Assembly: GCA_016210285.1 (NCBI GenBank)
Contig: JACQUN010000105.1
Location: forward strand, 1 to 5,582
Direction: 5' to 3'
Length of the DNA: 5,582 bases
Origin: Chloroflexota bacterium
Lineage (GTDB): Bacteria > Chloroflexota > Dehalococcoidia > UBA1127 > JACQUN01
Part shown: piece after piece, positions 1 through 5,537 of the stretch
Layout of the letters: every line of letters starts with the position of its first letter
How positions within the stretch are numbered: the first letter of the stretch is position 1
Notes under the pieces: model-generated
The model's input: only the letters and a program-made list of their open reading frames with translations
Told to the model about the DNA's origin: nothing
The model's database searches: none
Translations under genes and position numbers: made by a program

Positions 1-9
1 CAATTTACC

Positions 10-57
10 CCCCCTTCCTGGCCAGAGCCTGTCCTGAGCCTGGCGAAGGAAAGGGGG
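10..57. repeat. Imperfect inverted repeat with nested stem
   Basis: Bases 10-19 (CCCCCTTCCT) pair with 47-57 (AGGAAAGGGGG) with one bulged A. Inside them GCCAG (21-25) pairs with CTGGC (40-44). The middle, read on the minus strand, is CCTTCGCCAGGCTCAGGA, which resembles the short interspersed palindromes seen in many GC-rich genomes. It could be a REP-like element or the terminator of a gene to the left. There is no clear T tract at its foot, so a terminator is not proven. Confidence 0.4.
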
Positions 58-189
58 CAGGGGGATGGTCGAAAAGGGTTTTTCATCACCCTGCTAGGGG
101 GAGTGCGCAGCCGCCGGCGGCGGACTCAGCCCTGGAAGCGGACTTCAGGGATGGCTAGCCGAAAGGCCCCGAAGCCCTGGCTGTGGCCC
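58..189. other. Non-coding GC-rich stretch with secondary structure
   Basis: I find no credible gene here. It holds a 12-base palindrome GCCGCCGGCGGC (110-121) flanked by GAGT (101-104) and ACTC (124-127). Further on is a small hairpin GCC-GAAA-GGC (158-167) with a GNRA-type loop. CAGGG (146-150) could pair with CCCTG at either 130-134 or 175-179. It lies upstream of the likely promoter at 190-218, so it is probably not the leader of the gene that follows. It matches no riboswitch or ncRNA family that I recognise. Confidence 0.3.
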
Positions 190-218
190 TTGACAGGGGG
201 GCCGCAAAGGGGTTCAAT
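190..218 (+). promoter_or_regulatory. Candidate sigma-70 promoter of the five-gene cluster
   Basis: A perfect -35 hexamer TTGACA (190-195) is separated by exactly 17 bases from a 4-of-6 -10 hexamer TTCAAT (213-218). Transcription would begin near 225, giving a leader of about 54 bases before the ATG at 279. This also argues against the upstream GTG at 183 as the start of the first gene, since it would lie outside the transcript. No operator was recognised. Confidence 0.5.
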
Positions 219-278
219 GGGCCTTCAACAGCTTCGCGGCTTGGTTGGGGTAGGGGGATTGCACTCGGGGAGGTTGTG

Positions 279-1268
279 ATGGAGACCCTGGCGAAACCAA
301 AGGTGAGTGCACGCTCGGGGAACCGCTACGCCGAGTATTTCCAGGAGATCGACGTGCTCCAGAGGTTGCAGCTCCTCCCGCAGGAGCGGGCCTGGATGAC
401 CCTGCCTCCGACGAATCCCCAACCCCACCCAGTGGTGCTCTACCTGGGTTGTAACGTCTTCCGAACGGCTCACCTGGTGCAGACCGTCGTTGACATCTTC
501 CATCTGCTGGGGGTGGACTTTGTGGCGGTGGGCGGGCCTGCATACTGCTGCGGCGTCGTCCACCACCGTGGCGGCGACCTGGATATGGCCCAGAATCTGG
601 GATGGAAGGCCCTGGAGTACTTCCGGCGCTTCCACCCGGAGCGGGTGGTGATGTGGTGCCCCTCCTGCCTCGCCTACTACGACGAGGTCATGGAGGTGCG
701 AGACCAGTTCGAGTTTCGTGTCCAGCACACCACGGAGTTCTTGCTGGAGCACCTGGGACGACTCCGCTTCAGCTACGCCGTCCCCCGGAGGGTTGCCCTG
801 CACCATCACACCGGGAAGCCCCAGCGAGACCTGGAGGCGGCGTGTGCCAAGGAGATCCTGCGGGCCATCCCCGGCCTGGATCTGGTGGAGATAGGCAGCG
901 ACCCGCGCCTGGGACGCATCTGCGCTGAGTACGTCCAGCAGGAGATAGGCCAGGAGACGTGGCAAGGGCTGATTCGCTCGCAGACGGAGCAGGCGTCGGC
1001 CCAGGGAGCTGAGATCTTTAGCACCCTGTACCACGGCTGCCAGCGCCTCCTCTGCCCCTACGAGGGGCGCTCCCCCTTTGCCGTGGAGAACTATATCACC
1101 CTGGTGGGGCAAGCCCTGGGCATCCATCACGAGGACAAGTTCAAGAAATACGTCCAATGGGGGGATGAGGCCCGCATCCTGGCGGATGCTGCCCCCTGCC
1201 TCCGGGGAAACGGCATCCCCCTGAAGAAGGCGCAGTGGGCCATCGCCCGCAACTTTGGAGGACGGTAG
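279..1268 (+). CDS. HdrB-like (Fe-S)-binding protein with cysteine-rich CCG domains
   Basis: A protein of 329 residues, related to heterodisulfide reductase subunit B and the cysteine-rich parts of GlpC and LutA. Such proteins carry redox-active Fe-S centres that pass electrons or reduce disulfides in the cytoplasm. The first domain (about residues 50-140) has a textbook motif: C58, C90-C91 followed by G, and C127-P-S-C130, with spacings x31, x35 and x2. The second domain (about 170-265) keeps only fragments: HHH at 175-177, C215, C254 and C259. No ferredoxin domain, signal peptide or membrane segment is visible. The ATG at 279 is chosen because GGGGAGG (267-273) sits five bases before it. 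A GTG at 183 would add 32 low-complexity residues and lies upstream of the candidate promoter. The exact partner and substrate are unknown. It ends 8 bases before the next start, so the two are likely co-transcribed. Confidence 0.8.
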   Translation: METLAKPKVSARSGNRYAEYFQEIDVLQRLQLLPQERAWMTLPPTNPQPHPVVLYLGCNVFRTAHLVQTVVDIFHLLGVDFVAVGGPAYCCGVVHHRGGDLDMAQNLGWKALEYFRRFHPERVVMWCPSCLAYYDEVMEVRDQFEFRVQHTTEFLLEHLGRLRFSYAVPRRVALHHHTGKPQRDLEAACAKEILRAIPGLDLVEIGSDPRLGRICAEYVQQEIGQETWQGLIRSQTEQASAQGAEIFSTLYHGCQRLLCPYEGRSPFAVENYITLVGQALGIHHEDKFKKYVQWGDEARILADAAPCLRGNGIPLKKAQWAIARNFGGR

Positions 1269-1276
1269 GAGGCGCT

Positions 1277-1654
1277 ATGGAGCTGGAACGCCGCATCTAC
1301 TCCAACCTTCCCCAGCCGCTGGGGGCCTACAGCCACGCCGTCAAGGCGGGCAACTTCCTCTTCGTCTCCGGCTTTACCGCCAGGGGGACCCCTGCCGAGA
1401 ATGGGGATGTTGTGGCCCAGTTGGAAGAGCTCCTGAAGCGCCTTCAGCTCCTCCTTAGCAACGAAGGCGCCACCCTGAAGAACGTCGCCAAGGTCAACAT
1501 CTACGTCACGGACATCAGCCGCTTCCAGGAGCTTCAGGAGGTGCGCCGCAGGTACTTCGCCGAGGGCCTGCCTGCCAGCACCATGGTCGAGGTCAAAGGG
1601 CTGGCGCGGCCCAACCTGAAGGTGGAGCTGGAGGCAGTGGCCGTGCTTCCGTGA
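1277..1654 (+). CDS. RidA/YjgF/UK114-family protein lacking the catalytic arginine
   Basis: A protein of 125 residues, the usual size for the Rid family of small trimeric cytosolic proteins. RidA itself hydrolyses reactive enamine/imine intermediates. Family landmarks are the N-terminal PQPLGAYSHAV segment (residues 12-22), FLFVSGFTA (27-35), the central NIYVTDISRF (74-83) and the C-terminal KVELEAVAV (115-123), which keeps the glutamate matching E120 of E. coli RidA. The PARSCVEV signature of RidA is PASTMVEV here (99-106), so S101 replaces the catalytic R105. It therefore resembles the Rid4-7 type groups, which lack this arginine, and enamine deaminase activity should not be assumed. The ATG at 1277 has AGGAGG (1267-1272) four bases upstream, overlapping the stop codon of the previous gene, which suggests coupled translation. 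Confidence 0.85.
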   Translation: MELERRIYSNLPQPLGAYSHAVKAGNFLFVSGFTARGTPAENGDVVAQLEELLKRLQLLLSNEGATLKNVAKVNIYVTDISRFQELQEVRRRYFAEGLPASTMVEVKGLARPNLKVELEAVAVLP

Positions 1655-1707
1655 GGGTCCCAGGCCAAGATTTGGCATAATGCAGCAGAGACACCGGGAG
1701 GGTGGGG

Positions 1708-2841
1708 ATGGAAGTCGTTTTCCGTGAAGCTGTCAAGGTTCTGGAGAAGGGTGAGCCCTGTGTCCTTGCCACGGTCATCCGCAGCAAGGGCTCCACGCCC
1801 CAGAAGCCTGGGGCCAAGCTCCTGGTGCGCGCCGACGGGTCGGGTGCGGGGACCTTGGGGGGTGGGTGCGTGGAGGGCGACATCTGGTTTGCTGCCAGGG
1901 TACTGCTGCGGGAAGGCGGCGGGCCTCTGGTCCGAGACTACCTGCTGAACGAGGAGCTGGCCGCCCGGGATGGCCTGGTCTGCGGCGGCACCATGTACTT
2001 CCTCCTGCAACCTGTGCGCAGCCCGCTGCCGTTCCTGGACTACGCCCGCGAGGTTGTTGCGGCCTGCGAAGGTGGCCGGGCCGTGGCGGTGGCATCCCTC
2101 ATCCGCTCCCCCGAAGGGCGGGACCTCCCTGTCGGGACCCATCTCCTCCTGCGGGAGAACGGCGAGAGGGTAGGCACCCTTGGCGAGCCCTCCCTGGACG
2201 AGGCCGCAGTGGCGAAGGGGCGGGAGCTCATGGCCTATGGCAAGTGCGACCACATCACCACGCCGGAGGGCGCCGAGCTCTTTGTCGAGGCCTATACCTC
2301 GCCTCCTACCCTGGTGATCTGCGGCGGGGGCCACATCTCCAAGTCCCTGGCGCCCCTGGCCAAGATGCTGGGCTTCCGCCTCTACATCATTGACGACCGC
2401 CCTGAGTTTGTCAGCCCCGAGCGTTTCCCCGGGGCTGACGGCCTTATCCAGGCCCTCTACGACGAGGGGCTCAGGCAAGCGCCCATCACCACCAACACCT
2501 TCATCGTGGTGGCCACCCGCGGCCACCGCTATGATGACCTGGCCACCGCAGTCGCGGCCCGCTCCCCTGCTGGCTACGTTGGCCTGGTGGGCAGCAGGCG
2601 CAAGACCATCCTCATCTTCGAGGAGATGTTCAGACAAGGCATCCCGGAGGAGCGAATCCGGGAGATCCATGCCCCAATCGGACTGGATATCGGTGGCAGG
2701 ACGCCAGAGGAGATCGCCGTCAGCATCATGGCGGAGATCCTCATGTGCCGCCTGGGAGGCACCGCCCGGCCCATGAAGCTGGGGGAGCGGCTGCTGCTGA
2801 AGGCCAAAGAGAAGGGGACCGAGGCCCTGGTAACCAGGTGA
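1708..2841 (+). CDS. XdhC/CoxI-family molybdenum hydroxylase maturation factor
   Basis: A protein of 377 residues. XdhC-family proteins bind molybdenum cofactor and help sulfurate and insert it into xanthine dehydrogenase and related hydroxylases; CoxI/CoxF-type members serve aerobic CO dehydrogenase. The N-terminal XdhC/CoxI domain shows GSTPQKPGAKLLV (residues 28-40), GTLGGGCVEGDIW (48-60) and VCGG (91-94), with C54 and C92 in the usual places. The C-terminal Rossmann-like XdhC_C domain shows VICGGGHISKSLAPLAKMLG (203-222), IIDDRPEF (227-234), YVGLVGSRRK (290-299) and APIGLDIGGRTPEEIAVSI (322-340). Both domains are complete. The ATG at 1708 is preferred over GTG 1702 because GGGAGG (1696-1701) then has a six-base spacer. 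It lies 53 bases after the RidA-like gene and only 2 bases before the MocA-like gene, a pairing typical of molybdenum-hydroxylase maturation clusters. The enzyme it serves is outside the window. Confidence 0.9.
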   Translation: MEVVFREAVKVLEKGEPCVLATVIRSKGSTPQKPGAKLLVRADGSGAGTLGGGCVEGDIWFAARVLLREGGGPLVRDYLLNEELAARDGLVCGGTMYFLLQPVRSPLPFLDYAREVVAACEGGRAVAVASLIRSPEGRDLPVGTHLLLRENGERVGTLGEPSLDEAAVAKGRELMAYGKCDHITTPEGAELFVEAYTSPPTLVICGGGHISKSLAPLAKMLGFRLYIIDDRPEFVSPERFPGADGLIQALYDEGLRQAPITTNTFIVVATRGHRYDDLATAVAARSPAGYVGLVGSRRKTILIFEEMFRQGIPEERIREIHAPIGLDIGGRTPEEIAVSIMAEILMCRLGGTARPMKLGERLLLKAKEKGTEALVTR

Positions 2842-2843
2842 GC

Positions 2844-3482
2844 ATGGCTGGGGTCAGCGGGATCCTTATCGCTGCCGGTGAGTCCAGCCGCATGGGGCGG
2901 CCCAAGGCACTGCTGGAGTGGGAGGGGGTGCCCCTGATTCAGTACCAGATTCGCTCCCTGGCCCAGGGTGGTGTGGAGGAGGTTATCGTGGTGCTGGGCC
3001 ACCAGGCCGCGGAGCTGGCCCCCTATGTCCGCGGCGCCGAGCACCTGAAGGCCGTCGTCAACCCTCGCTACGGGGAGGGTAAGACCACCTCCATCAGGCG
3101 GGGCCTTCAGGAGGTGAGCCCCAAGGCGAGGGGGATTCTGCTCCTGGCGGTGGACCAGCCCCGGCCGGCGGCGGTGATCCAGGAGCTGCTGGCCTCCCAT
3201 CAAGAGCGCAGCGCCCTCATCACGCAGCCAGCCTACCAGGGTCGGCGCGGGCATCCCCTGATTTTTGACGCCTCCCTGATGTCCGAGCTTCTGGCCGTCC
3301 GTGAAGAGGCGCGGGGTGTCCATGAGGTGGTGCAGCGGCACCGGGGGCAGGTGAACCTGGTGGCGGTGGACACCCCCGCCGTTCTCCTGGACATCAATAC
3401 CGAAGAGGAGTACCAGCGGGCCCGGCAGGGGCTCCCCGGCGCTGCCAGGGCCCTTCGGGGGCCGAGTGAACACGGAAGCTGA
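2844..3482 (+). CDS. MocA-like molybdenum cofactor nucleotidyltransferase
   Basis: A protein of 212 residues in the NTP_transf_3 (MobA/MocA) family. MocA transfers CMP from CTP to molybdopterin-molybdenum to form the cytosine-dinucleotide cofactor used by xanthine dehydrogenase-type enzymes. The nucleotide-binding signature ILIAAGESSRMGRPKALL is at residues 7-24. Then come NPRYGEGKTTSIRRGL (73-88), the metal-binding aspartate in LAVDQP (101-106), GRRGHPLIF (133-141) and LDINTEEEY (182-190). The order and length match MocA-type enzymes better than MobA, and the neighbouring XdhC supports that reading; related sugar nucleotidyltransferases are the alternative. The start codon lies 2 bases after the xdhC stop, and AGGTGA (2836-2841) overlapping that stop serves as its ribosome site, so translation is probably coupled. 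The last 20 or so residues are low-complexity and unlikely to be part of the fold. Confidence 0.85.
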   Translation: MAGVSGILIAAGESSRMGRPKALLEWEGVPLIQYQIRSLAQGGVEEVIVVLGHQAAELAPYVRGAEHLKAVVNPRYGEGKTTSIRRGLQEVSPKARGILLLAVDQPRPAAVIQELLASHQERSALITQPAYQGRRGHPLIFDASLMSELLAVREEARGVHEVVQRHRGQVNLVAVDTPAVLLDINTEEEYQRARQGLPGAARALRGPSEHGS

Positions 3483-3523
3483 TGCCCTTTGCTCAGAGAG
3501 ACTTCCAGGGGAGGAGCTAAGCC

Positions 3524-3967
3524 ATGACCGAACGCTTCGTCACTACGCAGGCCAGGACCTACAGCAGCGGGACCCCGGGCCGGGCCATCTGCAACACCAG
3601 GAACCACCACTTTGTGGTGGACAACGCTCCCTATGCAGGCGGCCCTGCCGAGGCCATCACTGCGGCGGAGGCCTTTCTTTCTGGGGTCACCGCCTGCGCC
3701 GTGCTGATGCTGGAGCGGGTAGCCCGCGAGTCCAACATCCCCCTCAGGTGGGCTGATGTGGGCATCGAGGCGACGCGGGATAGCGAGGCTATCCACGAGG
3801 TCCACTCGGTGTACGACAAGGTCCATATGGTGTTCCAGCTCACGGGGCCCAGCAAGGCCCAGGCCGCTGAGCTGGTGGAGATATACAAGCGCCGCTGACC
3901 GCTCTACGGCTCGGTCGCCGTGGCGACCCCGAACACCACCGTGGAGTTCACGACCGTCCCTGCATAG
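3524..3967 (+). CDS. OsmC/Ohr-family protein, probable selenoprotein (in-frame TGA = Sec125)
   Basis: OsmC/Ohr proteins are cytosolic thiol peroxidases that reduce organic hydroperoxides using two cysteines. The core signature runs from GGPAEAITAAEAFLSGVTAC (residues 39-58), with C58 in the position of the first active cysteine, to LMLERVARES (61-70). The frame then meets TGA at 3896-3898. This is residue 125, where the family has its second cysteine followed by proline. Reading on gives PLYGSVAVATPNTTVEF and a TAG at 3965-3967, exactly the C-terminal strand expected after 'CP' in this family, for 147 residues in total. Stopping at TGA would leave 124 residues without the second catalytic residue or the last strand. 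A SECIS-like hairpin follows at once. OsmC-like selenoproteins have been reported from marine metagenomes, as I recall. The start has GGAGG (3510-3514) nine bases upstream. Alternatives are a recent nonsense mutation of a Cys codon or a sequencing error. Confidence 0.85.
3896..3946 (+). promoter_or_regulatory. UGA codon plus candidate bacterial SECIS element
   Basis: The TGA (3896-3898) is followed by a two-tier hairpin. The lower stem pairs 3902-3909 (CTCTACGG) with 3939-3946 (CCGTGGAG), eight pairs including one G-U. After an asymmetric internal loop, the upper stem is the perfect inverted repeat GGTCGCC (3913-3919) / GGCGACC (3922-3928) with GU (3920-3921) at its tip; the last one or two pairs probably open. 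In the E. coli fdhF SECIS, SelB recognises a loop G and U at positions 23 and 24 counted from the U of UGA. Here they are 25 and 26. The bulged U17 of fdhF has no obvious bulged equivalent, although T3915 lies nearby in the stem. No folding energy was calculated. Confidence 0.7.
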
Positions 3968-3982
3968 CAGGCGTGTCTGCAC

Positions 3983-4030
3983 GGCTCTTCAGGGGGTTCT
4001 CAGGGGGGGCCTTCTCAAGAGCCTTTCATT
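3983..4030 (+). terminator. Candidate terminator after the OsmC gene
   Basis: GGCTCTT (3983-3989) is the exact reverse complement of AAGAGCC (4017-4023), and a T-rich run TTTCATT (4024-4030) follows. The enclosed 27 bases contain two G runs (3992-3996 and 4003-4009) and a few pyrimidines that could extend pairing. It begins 15 bases after the extended OsmC stop and could end the five-gene transcript. The large loop and the interrupted T tract make it weaker than a standard intrinsic terminator. Confidence 0.4.
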
Positions 4031-4033
4031 ACT

Positions 4034-4066
4034 GGCGTCACCAGCCCACCGCTGGCACTGGACGCC
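4034..4066. repeat. Two-tier inverted repeat upstream of the reductase-cupin gene
   Basis: GGCGTC (4034-4039) pairs with GACGCC (4061-4066), and inside it CCAGC (4041-4045) pairs with GCTGG (4051-4055) around the loop CCACC. The two arms are separated by one base on the left and five on the right. It ends just before the candidate promoter. It could be a second termination hairpin, although no T tract follows, or an operator for the next gene. Confidence 0.4.
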
Positions 4067-4072
4067 TGCTGA

Positions 4073-4102
4073 TTCAGCCCGTTGCGCTTTCTACGGTATA
4101 CT
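4073..4102 (+). promoter_or_regulatory. Possible promoter of the reductase-cupin gene
   Basis: A good -10 hexamer TATACT (4097-4102, five of six consensus bases) lies 29 bases before the ATG at 4132. The only reasonable -35 is TTCAGC (4073-4078), with three of six bases and an 18-base spacer, so the assignment rests mainly on the -10. It suggests that this gene is transcribed separately from the upstream cluster. Confidence 0.35.
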
Positions 4103-4131
4103 GGTCAGAAGTTCGTGCAACGGGGTGAAGT

Positions 4132-5439
4132 ATGCGAATCGCGGTCATGGGCACTGGCGGGGTTGGCGGGTACTACGGCGGGCTCCTGGCCCGGGCAGGC
4201 CACCAGGTCACCTTCATCGCCAGAGGCGCGCACCTGGCGGCTATCCGGGCCAACGGCCTGCGGGTGGAGAGCGCCACCAGCGGCGATTTCACTCTGCACC
4301 CCTTCGCCACCGATGACCCGCGCACCGTAGGGCCGGTGGAGCTGGTCCTCTTCTGTGTCAAGACCTATCACAACCCCCAGGCCATCCCTGCTATCGCGCC
4401 GCTGGTGGGGGAAGGCACCGTGGTGCTCACCCTCCAGAACGGAGTGGAGAGCGGAGAGCAACTGGCGGCGGCCTACGGTTGGGAGCACGTCCTGCCAGGC
4501 GCCACCTACATAGAGACTGCGGTCAAGGCGCAGGGCGTCATCGCCCAGACGGGGGGGCCGTGTCGTATCGTCTTTGGCGAGCAGGATGGAGCGGAGACGC
4601 CGAGATCCCAGCGGGTGCTCGCAACGCTCAAGGGGGCTGGCGTCAACGCCCTCCTCACGCGGGACATCCGCAAGGCGCTGTGGAGCAAGCTCGTCATGAT
4701 CTGCGCCGTCAGCGGCATGACCAGCATCACCCGCGCTCCCCTGGGCGAGGTGGCCGAGTTCCCCCCTGGCCACGACCTGCTCCTCCGGGTCATGCAGGAG
4801 GCGGCGGCGGTGGGCCGGGCGCAGGGCGTGGCCCTGGAGTCCGACGTGGCGGAGCGTAGCATGCAGGCCCTGATGGAGTTCCGCAGGGAGGCGGTCTCCT
4901 CCATGCAACTGGACCTCCTGGCGGGCCGCCGCCTGGAGGTGGACTCCATCAACGGGGCCGTCGTGCGGCTGGGCCGCAAGGCGGGGGTGCCCACCCCTGT
5001 GAACGAGGTCATCTTCGCCTGCCTGAAGCTGGCCGACGAGCAGGCCCGCATCCGGCAGCAGACGCAGGGGCGGGCCCGCAGCGCCGACCCTAAAGGAGAA
5101 GGAGGCACCATGTACTTCGTTGGGCCTGGTCAGGGCCTCACCCGCCAACTGGCCCCAGGCGTGACCACGCGTCTGGCCTGGGGGGAACGCATCATGCTCT
5201 CCGTGGTGGAGCTGTCCCCCGGCTCTGCCGTGGCCCGGCACACCCACCCTCATGAGCAGGCCGGGATGGTGCTAGAGGGGGAGCTGGAGATGGAGATTGG
5301 CGCGGAGCGGCGGGCCCTGCGGCCAGGGGAGATGTACATCATCCCTCCAAACATTGCCCACGCTGTGCCAAGGGTGAGCGGGTCGGCGAAGGTGCTGGAC
5401 CTCTTCAGCCCGCCGCGGGAGGACTACATGGGAGGGTGA
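4132..5439 (+). CDS. Ketopantoate reductase-family protein fused to a C-terminal cupin
   Basis: A protein of 435 residues with two modules. Residues 1 to about 310 form a complete 2-dehydropantoate 2-reductase (PanE/ApbA)-type NADPH-dependent oxidoreductase. It shows the Rossmann motif GTGGVGG (7-13), VKTYH (76-80), LQNGVES (101-107), the catalytic-lysine region WSKLVMI (184-190, K186) and LEVDSINGAVV (268-278, with the conserved E269). The two asparagines that follow the lysine in E. coli PanE are I190 and S194 here, so the substrate may not be ketopantoate. Residues 327-435 form a small single-domain cupin with metal-ligand motif HTHPHEQ (370-376), PGEMYIIPPNIAH (398-410) and the common ending DLFSPPREDY. 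A typical PanE has about 300 residues, so this is a fusion or a read-together pair. The start is supported by GGGGTGA (4122-4128). An internal ribosome site and ATG at 5110 may also make the cupin alone. Confidence 0.8.
   Translation: MRIAVMGTGGVGGYYGGLLARAGHQVTFIARGAHLAAIRANGLRVESATSGDFTLHPFATDDPRTVGPVELVLFCVKTYHNPQAIPAIAPLVGEGTVVLTLQNGVESGEQLAAAYGWEHVLPGATYIETAVKAQGVIAQTGGPCRIVFGEQDGAETPRSQRVLATLKGAGVNALLTRDIRKALWSKLVMICAVSGMTSITRAPLGEVAEFPPGHDLLLRVMQEAAAVGRAQGVALESDVAERSMQALMEFRREAVSSMQLDLLAGRRLEVDSINGAVVRLGRKAGVPTPVNEVIFACLKLADEQARIRQQTQGRARSADPKGEGGTMYFVGPGQGLTRQLAPGVTTRLAWGERIMLSVVELSPGSAVARHTHPHEQAGMVLEGELEMEIGAERRALRPGEMYIIPPNIAHAVPRVSGSAKVLDLFSPPREDYMGG
5093..5112 (+). promoter_or_regulatory. 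Internal ribosome-binding site and ATG before the cupin
   Basis: The fusion junction contains AAGGAG (5093-5098) and GGAGG (5101-5105), a strong Shine-Dalgarno sequence four bases before an in-frame ATG (5110-5112). From that ATG the protein would be a complete 109-residue cupin, the usual length for stand-alone small cupins. A TAA (5091-5093) sits in another frame just before it, where a separate reductase gene would be expected to stop. Confidence 0.55.
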
Positions 5440-5471
5440 GCCCGGGAACGGCAGGCGAGACCTCTGGACAC

Positions 5472-5495
5472 GTGCACACGCCTGCCTGCGTGCAC
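5472..5495. repeat. Short GTGCAC inverted repeat
   Basis: GTGCAC, itself a palindrome, occurs at 5472-5477 and 5490-5495 with 12 bases between them, so the two copies can also pair with each other. It lies 32 bases after the cupin stop. It may be a protein-binding site or chance; nothing else supports a role. Confidence 0.25.
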
Positions 5496-5509
5496 CTGCC
5501 CTGCTTCCA

Positions 5510-5537
5510 CCCAGGGTCTCTCGGTTGTCACCCTGGG
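5510..5537 (+). terminator. Hairpin downstream of the reductase-cupin gene
   Basis: CCCAGGGT (5510-5517) and ACCCTGGG (5530-5537) are perfect reverse complements with a 12-base loop. The position, about 70 bases after the stop, suits transcript end formation, but there is no T tract. Processing or a Rho-assisted end is equally possible. Confidence 0.4.

Noticed and set aside
130..179. RNA switch from CAGGG (146-150) pairing with either CCCTG (130-134) or CCCTG (175-179)
   Set aside because: Such alternatives are common by chance in GC-rich DNA, the segment is upstream of the likely promoter, and it fits no known riboswitch, including the molybdenum-cofactor motif.
183..278. GTG start at 183 adding 32 residues to the HdrB-like protein
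   Set aside because: The extra segment is low-complexity, lacks a ribosome site, and lies across the candidate promoter at 190-218. The ATG at 279 has a good Shine-Dalgarno.
225..1157. Open frame on the minus strand opposite the HdrB-like gene (310 residues)
   Set aside because: No domain is seen, and the + strand CCG cysteine motif with exact spacing shows which strand is coding.
1671..1707. Promoter before xdhC based on CATAAT (1676-1681)
   Set aside because: No acceptable -35 hexamer lies 16-18 bases upstream, and the 53-base gap fits continued transcription from upstream.
1534..2670. Long open frame on the minus strand opposite xdhC (378 residues)
   Set aside because: Its translation shows no recognisable domain and is typical of an antisense frame in GC-rich coding DNA. 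The + strand has a complete XdhC protein.
3524..3898. OsmC-family protein ending at the TGA (124 residues)
   Set aside because: This would lack the second conserved redox residue and the final strand. The downstream in-frame sequence is OsmC-like and ends at a TAG, so the longer reading is preferred.
3896..3898. TGA recoded as Trp or Cys genome-wide
   Set aside because: Four other genes here (ending at 1654, 2841, 3482 and 5439) use TGA as their stop, so a general code change is not supported.
4105..5253. Long open frame on the minus strand opposite the reductase-cupin gene (382 residues)
   Set aside because: Histidine-, glycine- and arginine-rich translation without motifs; the + strand gene carries clear family motifs throughout.
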